The notes under the pieces: generated by a model
The model's input: only the letters and a program-made list of their open reading frames with translations
What the model was told of the DNA's origin: nothing
Databases searched by the model: none
In this document: positions 6,368 to 12,164 of the stretch, piece after piece
Position numbering within the stretch: the first letter of the stretch is position 1
Layout of the letters: every line of letters begins with the position of its first letter
NCBI GenBank assembly: GCA_003021755.1
Contig: PXQZ01000054.1
Coordinates: 12,725-27,209, forward strand
Length of the DNA: 14,485 nucleotides
Source: Halobacteriales archaeon QH_8_67_36
Lineage (GTDB): Archaea; Halobacteriota; Halobacteria; Halobacteriales; Haloarculaceae
Direction: 5' to 3'
Program-made: the position numbers and the translations under genes

Positions 6368-7453
6368 ATGCACGATGTCGTCGTCGTCGGCGCCGGCCCC
6401 GCCGGCTCGCGGTACGCCCGGCGAGCCGCCGAGAACGGGCAGAAAGTGCTCGTCTTCGAGCAGGGCGAAGTGGGCGAACCGCTGGCCTGCTCGGGCCACG
6501 TCAGCACCGACATCTGGGCGTTCACCGAGGACGCCCGCGAGGAGCTGTTCCAAAACGAGATTTCGGGGGCGCGCTTCCACACCGGCGGCCCCGACAGCGA
6601 CGACCACCCCTTCTACAAGGACGAAGTCATCTCGAACGTCATCGACCGGGTCGGACTCGATAAGCACCTCGCCGGGCTGGCCCGCGAGGCCGGGGCCGAC
6701 CTGCGGGAAGGACATACGGTAGTGGGCGTCAGCGAGGACCGCGACGGCGTCACGGTCGACGCCCGCGGCCCCGATGGTGACGTCGAGACCTACCGTGCGA
6801 AACTCGTGGCCGGCTGTGACGGCCCGAAAAGCCGCGTCCGTCGGGCGCTTGGCCTGCCCGAACCGGGCGAACTGCTCCACGGCGTGCTCGGCTTCGACGA
6901 GACGCCGGACCACCAGGATTTCGTCGACGTCCACCTCACCGTCCCGACGTTCTTTGCCTGGCGTATCCCGCGGGGCGACGCCGGCGTGGAGTACGGCCTG
7001 GCCGTGCCGCCCGGCGACGACGCCCCCGAACGGTTCGAGGCGTTCGTCGATGGGTACGACGCCGACGTGACCCGTCGCTGTTCGGGGCTCATCCCCGTCG
7101 GCCCGCCGAAACGCGTCACTGGCTCCCGGTCATTCCTCGTGGGCGACGCCGCCGCCCAGACCAAGCCGTTCACCGGCGGTGGTATCCTCTATGGAATGAC
7201 CGCGGCGGACCACGCCGCTCGGGAGATCGACCCCGACGACCCCGCGACGCTCGGCGACTACGAGCGGGCCTGGCGCGACGACCTGCGCGGCGACATCCGA
7301 CTGGGCCACGCCGTGCGGGCGGGCTACTCCGTGCCCGAAGCGGTACAGAAAGCCGGACTGAAGGCGTTCGAGGGGGAAATCGGGGTCCACATGGACCGCC
7401 CCTCGACGCTGTTCTCGCGCGAGCAGCTGAAAGCGCTGCTGTCGCGCTCCTGA
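6368..7453 (+). CDS. Second geranylgeranyl-reductase-family FAD flavoprotein, short form (361 aa)
   Basis: It starts directly with the FAD-binding strand: MHDVVVVGAGPAGS (1-14). ACSGHVS (about 40-46) has the Cys of the family's conserved region. PTFFAWRIP (about 193-201) corresponds to the substrate motif PxxYxWxFP with Phe for Tyr and Ile for Phe, and GDAAAQTKPFTGGGI (about 259-273) is the second FAD motif. The protein is about 95 residues shorter than the other copy because it lacks the long helical C-terminal part. The family reduces double bonds in geranylgeranyl groups of membrane lipids, menaquinone side chains or similar isoprenoids; which one applies here is not shown by the sequence. 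The stop (7451-7453) is directly adjacent to the stop of the opposite small membrane gene. Confidence 0.9.
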   Translation: MHDVVVVGAGPAGSRYARRAAENGQKVLVFEQGEVGEPLACSGHVSTDIWAFTEDAREELFQNEISGARFHTGGPDSDDHPFYKDEVISNVIDRVGLDKHLAGLAREAGADLREGHTVVGVSEDRDGVTVDARGPDGDVETYRAKLVAGCDGPKSRVRRALGLPEPGELLHGVLGFDETPDHQDFVDVHLTVPTFFAWRIPRGDAGVEYGLAVPPGDDAPERFEAFVDGYDADVTRRCSGLIPVGPPKRVTGSRSFLVGDAAAQTKPFTGGGILYGMTAADHAAREIDPDDPATLGDYERAWRDDLRGDIRLGHAVRAGYSVPEAVQKAGLKAFEGEIGVHMDRPSTLFSREQLKALLSRS

Positions 7454-7696
7454 CTACGCGGCTCCGCCGTCGCCCCGCAGGCCGAGCCACACCTCCCTGT
7501 ACCCGAGCATGTAGACGCCGACGTACAGCAGCAGTGCGCCCACACCGACTTCCCAGAGGCCGAACACCGACGGACTGGCGAGCAGGTCGCCGATGCCGGC
7601 CGTCTCCGTGAGTGCGCCGACGGCGGTCAGGAGACCGGCCGCCAGGGCCCTGAGCAGTACCGAGAGCAGTTCGCCGAGTGAACCAAGACCGTTCAT
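7454..7696 (-). CDS. Small membrane protein, unknown function (80 aa)
   Basis: The reading frame from the ATG at 7696 encodes a very hydrophobic protein. Helix one covers about residues 5-30, with Leu, Ala and Val; helix two about 46-68, including FGLWEVGVGALLLYVGVYMLGY. A short tail containing Arg and Gly follows. The frame is open further upstream, but that part overlaps the divergent 75-residue gene and is polar and Cys/Gln-rich, so it is unlikely to be coding. An ATG at 7723 would add nine residues. I do not recognise the family. The stop abuts that of the reductase gene without a gap, and the start is 81 bases from the divergent small membrane gene. Confidence 0.65.
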   Translation of the reverse strand: MNGLGSLGELLSVLLRALAAGLLTAVGALTETAGIGDLLASPSVFGLWEVGVGALLLYVGVYMLGYREVWLGLRGDGGAA

Positions 7697-7777
7697 CGGC
7701 GGCTCTAGATGGACGCCCAACATAGCCCTTCCGCTCGAAGCGAAACCGGTTTGTCGAGCGAGGGGAGTGCAACCAGT

Positions 7778-8005
7778 ATGGCACAGTACCGCGATATGGA
7801 CCACGCGACGCTCGCCAAACGCGGCTTCGTGCTGGGCGTCGGCCTGTTCGCACTCGGCGCCTTGGGCGAACTCGCCGCACACGCACTGGTCGGTCCGCTG
7901 CCGGGCTGGAGTAACACGCTGTTGACCGATATGGAAGCGCTGGGCATCCTGCTGGCGCTGTTCGCGCCGCTCGTCTTCGGTGTCGTTTTGCCGCTCGTCG
8001 AGTGA
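7778..8005 (+). CDS. Small two-helix membrane protein (75 aa)
   Basis: The product starts MAQYRDMDHATLAKRGF and has two hydrophobic helices, about residues 16-38 and 52-73, joined by a loop with PLPGWSN. The first 15 residues are polar and probably cytoplasmic. The ATG at 7778 is preferred over one at 7709, because the earlier part is Ser-rich and not family-like and because GAGGGGAG lies some 10-17 bases upstream of 7778 as a possible ribosome-binding site. The protein looks like a conserved haloarchaeal small membrane protein, but I cannot assign a function. One base after its stop, the second copy of the 76-bp palindromic repeat begins. Confidence 0.7.
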   Translation: MAQYRDMDHATLAKRGFVLGVGLFALGALGELAAHALVGPLPGWSNTLLTDMEALGILLALFAPLVFGVVLPLVE

Positions 8006-8006
8006 T

Positions 8007-8082
8007 ACCGGTGGCTGTACGTTCGTAACGATATTCGCCACCCCGGGGTGGCAAAACACGTCAGTTTGTTACAGCCACCAGT
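8007..8082. repeat. 76-bp palindromic repeat element, copy 2
   Basis: The element runs from ACCGGTGGCTGTA to TACAGCCACCAGT and matches copy 1 (1413-1488) at 62 of 76 positions with no gaps. Its centre is the perfect 16-base palindrome GCCACCCCGGGGTGGC (8037-8052). Two outer pairs that are G-U in copy 1 are G-C here, which favours a folded RNA or DNA cruciform, although the third outer pair is broken (C opposite A). It starts one base after the stop of the 75-residue gene and ends 46 bases before the next gene. Confidence 0.8.
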
Positions 8083-8101
8083 ATGAGCGACGGCGAACCT
8101 G

Positions 8102-8107
8102 TTAACA
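8102..8107 (+). promoter_or_regulatory. TATA-like box of the frameshifted gene
   Basis: TTAACA centred about 25 bases before the ATG at 8129 fits a leaderless haloarchaeal promoter, which supports 8129 over the ATG at 8083 as the true start. Confidence 0.4.
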
Positions 8108-8128
8108 GTGTGAACGTCTACAGACGGT

Positions 8129-8511
8129 ATGGAGCCGTCCCGTTTTACCGTCGCGTCCGGTATCGTCGCACTGGGTGGTTGTCTGGTCGCGTTCGTCGGG
8201 CCGCTCGCACTCGGAGCCGGGCCCGGTATCCGCGGGAGCGTCACGCTCTCGGCGCCGTCTTCGCCGGCAAGAACGTTGTCACTATCCGCGAGCGCGCCGT
8301 TCCGAGCTTCGCGGCCGGCGTGATGGCCACGGTGCTTGACCTGTGGCTCATCGTCGCGCCGCTACAGTACGAGTCCGTCGGCCCGGCGCTGACCGCGGTT
8401 ACCCAGTTCGGCGGGATGTGTCTCGCGGCGTTCTCGGCATACACCGCCCTCGTGACCGTCAAGGGCTTTTTCGGTGCGAGCGAGGCCGACCACTGGGGGG
8501 CCTCGGGCTAA
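8129..8511 (+). pseudogene. Membrane protein gene with an apparent frameshift near 8240
   Basis: The first part, from the ATG at 8129, reads MEPSRFTVASGIVALGGCLV and continues as a normal hydrophobic helix, then becomes Ser/Pro/Arg-rich and stops at 8323. A different frame takes over: from about 8244 it reads HALGAVFAGKNVV, then helices such as GVMATVLDLWLIVAPLQYES and LTAVTQFGGMCLAAFSAYTA, ending in an acidic SEADHWGASG at 8511. Upstream of 8240 this second frame is an Arg-rich stretch unlike haloarchaeal proteins. One missing base between about 8225 and 8245 would join the two halves into a protein of about 127 residues with three or four helices. WLIVAP resembles SPW-repeat-type membrane proteins. 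It could be a real pseudogene or a sequence error. Confidence 0.6.
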
Positions 8512-8577
8512 GCGAGCGGCGACCGAAGGGAACCGCGAGCACCACCGGTGAGACGGAGAAGACGGCGGCAGAATCGG

Positions 8578-9663
8578 CTATTCGTAACTCGGGAGCCGAG
8601 CGGACACCGCCGACCCGTCGACGAAGGGGAGGGCGTGCCGGTCGGCCGGCAGTCCGTCGCCGTCGACCCGAACCGTGAGCCCGTCCTCGGGGGCGTCCCA
8701 GTCGACGCTGGCCATGGCGATGGGCCCCTCGTGGGTCGGGCTATCGACGGCCCTCGTTATCTCGCCGACGTGCTCGTCGCCGGCACACACCGCGGCGCCC
8801 GAGTCCGGCACTGTATCGAGGGTGAGGCCGACCAGCCGCGAATTGGGGTAGCCCTGGTTCTCGACGCGGGAGACGACCTCCTGTCCGACGTAACACCCCT
8901 TCTCGAAGTCCAGGGCGTTCCGGAGTCCGAGGTCGTTCGGGAGCGCGCCCTCGATTTCGGCGTCGAACAGCGGCGAACCGGCTTCGAGGGTGAGCGTCTC
9001 CCACGTGTGATAGCCGAAGGGGACGGCGTTGAGTCCGCGGTTGACGAGCGTGTCGAACACCCGCCCGGCGTCGTCGGCGCCACACACCACGTCGTAGCTC
9101 TCCTCGCCGGCGAGGTTGTCGGTGCGGACGACCGAGACGCCGGCGTCGCCGAGTTCGCCGCGGTTGAACGAGAGGGGCGCCTCGGGCGAGGCCGCCTGGT
9201 GGAGGACGCTGGCTATCTTCTCGGTCGCCTTCGGGCCGTGGACGCCGAAGACGGCGAAGTCGTCCGTGGCCAGGCGAATGTCTACGTCCTGGATGAACGT
9301 CTTTCCCTGCCAGTCCTCGGCCAGTTCCGCGGCGTTTTGGGGCGGGGTGAAGACGAGCAGCCGTTCGCCGGCGTTGTAGACGTACATGTCAGTCTCGACG
9401 CGGCCCTGCGGGTCGAGCAGGAGGGCGTACGTCCCCTGGCCGTCGGTGTCGGGTACGCGGTTCGAGACGGCGTTGTCGACGTAGTCGACGCGGTCCTCGC
9501 CGGTGACGACGAGGACGCCGTAGCCGAACTCACAGACGCCGACGACGTTGCGGACCGCGCGGTGGGTCCGCTCGGGTCGGCCGTAGTCAGCGACGACACG
9601 GCGCCCGCCCACCTCGCGGAAGGTCGCGGCGTGGTCGGCGTGGACGCCCTCGATGACAGTCAT
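8578..9663 (-). CDS. ygfZ: YgfZ/GcvT-like folate-binding protein (361 aa)
   Basis: The diagnostic motif KGCYVGQE is at 255-262, with Cys257; it is the signature of the YgfZ family, tetrahydrofolate-binding relatives of the glycine cleavage T protein that support iron-sulfur enzymes. The N-terminal part has the GcvT-like folate-binding fold, for example YALLLDPQGRVETDMYVY (79-96), and the C-terminal end is a small beta barrel (about 274-361). A true aminomethyltransferase should come with other glycine-cleavage genes; none are here, so the YgfZ reading is preferred. The frame is open to 9747, but the ATG at 9663 gives the normal N-terminus and lies about 27 bases from a minus-strand T6 run that can act as TATA box. 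It follows the PGF-CTERM gene by 37 bases. Confidence 0.88.
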   Translation of the reverse strand: MTVIEGVHADHAATFREVGGRRVVADYGRPERTHRAVRNVVGVCEFGYGVLVVTGEDRVDYVDNAVSNRVPDTDGQGTYALLLDPQGRVETDMYVYNAGERLLVFTPPQNAAELAEDWQGKTFIQDVDIRLATDDFAVFGVHGPKATEKIASVLHQAASPEAPLSFNRGELGDAGVSVVRTDNLAGEESYDVVCGADDAGRVFDTLVNRGLNAVPFGYHTWETLTLEAGSPLFDAEIEGALPNDLGLRNALDFEKGCYVGQEVVSRVENQGYPNSRLVGLTLDTVPDSGAAVCAGDEHVGEITRAVDSPTHEGPIAMASVDWDAPEDGLTVRVDGDGLPADRHALPFVDGSAVSARLPSYE

Positions 9664-9687
9664 GCGAACGGATGAGAGTCTCGCGGC

Positions 9688-9693
9688 AAAAAA
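9688..9693 (-). promoter_or_regulatory. T6 run: possible TATA box of ygfZ and U-tract terminator of the upstream gene
   Basis: On the minus strand GTTTTTTG lies 8-13 bases after the PGF-CTERM stop and about 27 bases before the ygfZ ATG. U-tracts without hairpins are used as terminators in haloarchaea, and the spacing to ygfZ also fits a TATA box, so it may serve both. Confidence 0.4.
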
Positions 9694-9700
9694 CGTCCCG

Positions 9701-10933
9701 CTAGCGGCGCCGGTAGGCGACCAGCGCGAGCAGTGCGAGCGCGGCAACGACCGTCACGGGCGCGAAGCCGGGGCCGCTCCCGTCGGAGGTGTCGGTCGGC
9801 GTGCCCGTGTCGTTGGCCGTGGCCGTCGGTTCGCCCGTGGCCGTAGCCGACGGCGTCCCCTCGTCGGGGTCGAACACTTCGATAGTCACCGTCTCGGTAG
9901 TGTCACCGTCGTCGACGGTGTAGTTCACCGTCCCGGCCGAGTCCGGGCTGACCCTGATGATGCCGCTGTCGTCGGTCGTGCCGATGTCCTGACCGTCCTG
10001 GGTCACCGTCGCGCCGGTGACGGGGTCGCCGTACTCGTCAGTCGCCGTTATCGGCACCTGCTGACCGAGGACGACCTGGCTCTGTGCGGTGAGGTTTATG
10101 TCGTCCGTCCGGTTGAGCGAGACGTTGGCAGTCGTGTCCGTCTCGCCTACTCCGATCGTCCGCTGGGTCCGGTCGTAACCGTCACTGGTCACGGTGATAT
10201 CGTAGCGAGTGTTGACCGACACCGTAGTGGTCGTATCGCCGTCGGAACCGGTTTCGAGGGTCCCGACGCCGGGAATCTCGACGGACGCGTCGAGCGCCTC
10301 CGGCGGCTGGAAGTAGTCGTCCCTGACGGAGACGGTGAGGAGCACTTCGCCCTGCTCGATAGTCCGGTTGATCTCGGTCCGGCGCTGAACGGTGACCCGG
10401 GTCCGGTTGTCGTAGTAGCCGTCCTTGTAGATGTCGAGGCGGTAGTCGCCCCGTTCGATGGCCGGCGTCGTGACCGTCCCGTCGGCGCCGGTGCGCTGGT
10501 CGGTGACGAACTGTCCGCCGCTGTACAGCAGCACGCGGGCGTTCTCGACCGTCTCGTTGGCGGCGTTACGGACCGTTATCGTCGCCGTGCCGGACTCGGC
10601 GACGGGCACGTCAATGGACTCCGTGGACGCGTCTTCGAGAGTGTAGGGAACGTTCCGGACATACCGGTCGTCGTCGATCTGAATCGAGACGTTCTCGCCG
10701 CGGGGCACGTCGAGCAGCACCTGGCCGTTCGACGCCGTGGTGCCCTCGACGGAGCCCCCGTCCCAGGTGGCCGTCACGTCGACGCCGCCGCCGACCGAGC
10801 GGCCGTCCTGATCGACGATCGTCGCAGTGACAGTTACCTGGTCCTGCTGTGCGGTAGCGGCCGCCGGAAGCGCGGCGACCACCCCGAAAAGCATCACGAT
10901 ACAGAGACCGATGGAAACACGCGTCGAACCCAT
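9701..10933 (-). CDS. Secreted surface protein with PGF-CTERM anchor (410 aa)
   Basis: Residues 1-29 are a Sec-type signal peptide: a basic start, the hydrophobic core IGLCIVMLFGVVAAL, and an AAATA cleavage region. Several beta-sandwich units follow, at about 32-110, 115-195, 197-275 and 280-353. Phrases such as ASNGQVLLDVPRGENVSIQI and GADGTVTTPAIERGDYRLDI are typical of carboxypeptidase-regulatory-like or Ig-like domains. The Thr/Glu/Asp-rich linker (355-387) leads to the tripartite C-terminus: PGF (388-390), a hydrophobic helix and RRR. That is the PGF-CTERM signal processed by archaeosortase ArtA, which attaches proteins to a membrane lipid. About nine N-glycosylation sequons are present (for example Asn81, 126, 176, 189, 270, 274, 280, 337, 374). 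Probably a glycosylated surface protein involved in adhesion or binding; the ligand is unknown. Confidence 0.9.
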   Translation of the reverse strand: MGSTRVSIGLCIVMLFGVVAALPAAATAQQDQVTVTATIVDQDGRSVGGGVDVTATWDGGSVEGTTASNGQVLLDVPRGENVSIQIDDDRYVRNVPYTLEDASTESIDVPVAESGTATITVRNAANETVENARVLLYSGGQFVTDQRTGADGTVTTPAIERGDYRLDIYKDGYYDNRTRVTVQRRTEINRTIEQGEVLLTVSVRDDYFQPPEALDASVEIPGVGTLETGSDGDTTTTVSVNTRYDITVTSDGYDRTQRTIGVGETDTTANVSLNRTDDINLTAQSQVVLGQQVPITATDEYGDPVTGATVTQDGQDIGTTDDSGIIRVSPDSAGTVNYTVDDGDTTETVTIEVFDPDEGTPSATATGEPTATANDTGTPTDTSDGSGPGFAPVTVVAALALLALVAYRRR

Positions 10934-10956
10934 ACGCGAGTGGTAACAACGGACAC

Positions 10957-10975
10957 CCTTAACAGTATGGCTGTT
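10957..10975 (-). promoter_or_regulatory. TATA-like box with an adjacent inverted repeat, PGF-CTERM gene
   Basis: The minus-strand sequence GTTAAGG is centred about 27 bases before the ATG at 10933. Directly on its upstream side AACAG-TATGG-CTGTT (10961-10975) is a 5-bp inverted repeat that overlaps the TATA box edge, where a repressor or a BRE-side regulator would sit. Confidence 0.45.
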
Positions 10976-10985
10976 TTACTCGGGG

Positions 10986-11927
10986 TTATCGACCGCCGGA
11001 GTCCATGGCGACGACCCCCTCGACGTCGCCCGGTTCGATGGGGGGAAGCGGGCCGGTCATCGTCCGGGCCAGCGCCGCCGCCGCCGCTCCGTGTGCCAGC
11101 GCCGTATCCGTCGTGGCCCCGGCAGTGAGCTGCTGGAGGACGGCGCCGACCAGTGCGGCGTGTTGCCCGGCGCTGTCGCTCCCCGGCGTCTCGAAGGCGT
11201 CCTGCTCGTGGAGGACGCCGTCGTGGTAGCCGACGACGCCGTACTCGCTGCGCGTGAGCACGACGTGGGAGAAATCATAGTCGCTGGCGATGGTGTGGAC
11301 CAGTTCGCGTGGCGACCCCGTCCGGTCGAAGACGGCCTGGGCCCCGTCCTCGCCGGCGAACAGCAGTTCCACCGGGTCGAAGAGGTCTTCGAGCGTGTCG
11401 TGGGCCGCCTCGGCGCTCCAGATACCGGGGTGGAAATCCAGGTCCATCGCCCGCAGGCCGGGGGCCGACCGAAGCAACGCGCCGGCAGTCTCGGCCGCTT
11501 CGTCGGACAGCGCCGCAACCGAGCCGGTGGTAAAGACGGCATCGGCCTCCTGGATGCGACCCACCGGGAAATCGCCGGGCGACACCGTCGCCATCGCCGT
11601 GTCGGCCCGGTCCTGCAGAAGTCGCGACTCGCGTGGTGGGGTCCCGCTCTCGTGGAACGTTAGCCCCTGTCGCCCGCTGTCGGGGGCCGCCCACGCGATA
11701 TCGGTTTCGAGCCCGTGTTCGTGGAGTTCGGCGACGGCCCGGCGGCCAAGCGGCGTGTCGGCAAGCTTCGAGAGCCAGACGGCCTCGGCGCCCAGTCGGC
11801 TGGCGACGGCCGCCGCGTTGCTGGATATCCCGTCGACGTGGAGCCCGACCTCGCGGGCGGTCTCGAACCGTTCGCCCTCGCGTGTCGCAAAGCGGAGGGC
11901 CGTATCACCGAACGAAACGATAGACAT
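10986..11927 (-). CDS. PfkB-family sugar-kinase-like protein with altered active site (313 aa)
   Basis: The fold is that of ribokinase/PfkB proteins and the closest resemblance I recall is haloarchaeal 2-keto-3-deoxygluconate kinase: SFGDTALRF (5-13), the sugar-binding region GISSNAAAVASRLGAEAVWL (33-52), LGRRAVAEL (60-68), MDLDFHPGIW (161-170) and VVLTRSEYGVV (222-232). The C-terminal PfkB signature, normally DTxGAGDAF, reads DSAGQHAAL (251-259). The anion-hole GxGD is thus lost and the catalytic Asp is Ala257. Normal kinase chemistry is unlikely unless another residue substitutes. The frame is intact, of near-normal length, and in good codon usage, so a binding or regulatory role is possible, as is early decay. 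The ATG at 11927 fits the family start and has a TATA-like box upstream. Confidence 0.85.
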   Translation of the reverse strand: MSIVSFGDTALRFATREGERFETAREVGLHVDGISSNAAAVASRLGAEAVWLSKLADTPLGRRAVAELHEHGLETDIAWAAPDSGRQGLTFHESGTPPRESRLLQDRADTAMATVSPGDFPVGRIQEADAVFTTGSVAALSDEAAETAGALLRSAPGLRAMDLDFHPGIWSAEAAHDTLEDLFDPVELLFAGEDGAQAVFDRTGSPRELVHTIASDYDFSHVVLTRSEYGVVGYHDGVLHEQDAFETPGSDSAGQHAALVGAVLQQLTAGATTDTALAHGAAAAALARTMTGPLPPIEPGDVEGVVAMDSGGR

Positions 11928-11950
11928 GTCCCACCCATGGGCCGAGGGGG

Positions 11951-11977
11951 GTTTAGTTCACCCGGCTGTTTCGGGTG
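11951..11977 (-). promoter_or_regulatory. TATA-like box and neighbouring dyad, pfkB-like gene
   Basis: AACTAAAC on the minus strand (11951-11958) is centred about 27 bases before the ATG at 11927. Immediately upstream CACCCG (11959-11964) and CGGGTG (11972-11977) form a 6-bp inverted repeat separated by seven bases, in the position of an operator. Confidence 0.45.
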
Positions 11978-12003
11978 GTGTCAGCCGATGTACCCTCGTC
12001 GCC

Positions 12004-12164
12004 TCCGGAAGACCCTTTGCGGCTTCCGGCCTTCGCGGAGCCTACGGCTCCGCTCACTCCCGGCGACCGGCGTGCACGGTCGCGGCCTTATTTCCGGAAG
12101 ACGCTTCGCGACTTCCGACCTTCGCGGAGCCTGCGGCTCCGCTCACTCCCGGCGACCGGCGTGC
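12004..12164. repeat. 72-bp tandem repeat, two hairpin-bearing copies, overlapping the mutL 3' end
   Basis: Copies at 12004-12075 and 12093-12164 are offset by 89 bases and match at 67 of 72 positions by direct comparison. Each contains two inverted repeats: CGGAAG/CTTCCG and a perfect stem GCGGAGCC/GGCTCCGC with a 3-base loop (12036-12054 and 12125-12143). The right copy reaches into mutL and encodes its last residues (AGRRE and stop); the left copy repeats the same codons downstream. The hairpins sit right after the mutL stop and may act as terminators, or the unit may be a REP-like element. Confidence 0.8.

Noticed and set aside
8083..8511. 142-residue frame beginning with an ATG right after copy 2 of the 76-bp element
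   Set aside because: Its first 53 residues are Arg/Tyr-rich and look out of frame; the alternative start at 8129 in another frame gives a proper membrane-protein N-terminus, so a frameshifted gene explains both better.
8578..9663. Glycine cleavage T protein (aminomethyltransferase)
   Set aside because: The KGCYVGQE motif and the absence of gcvH or gcvP genes fit the YgfZ family better.
9653..11128. 491-residue plus-strand frame opposite the surface-protein and pfkB-like genes
   Set aside because: It runs antisense across two recognisable genes and their promoters and has no domain of its own.
12004..12164. CRISPR-like array
   Set aside because: There are only two units of 72 bp with a 17-bp gap, and the unit overlaps a coding sequence; no spacer pattern or cas gene is present.
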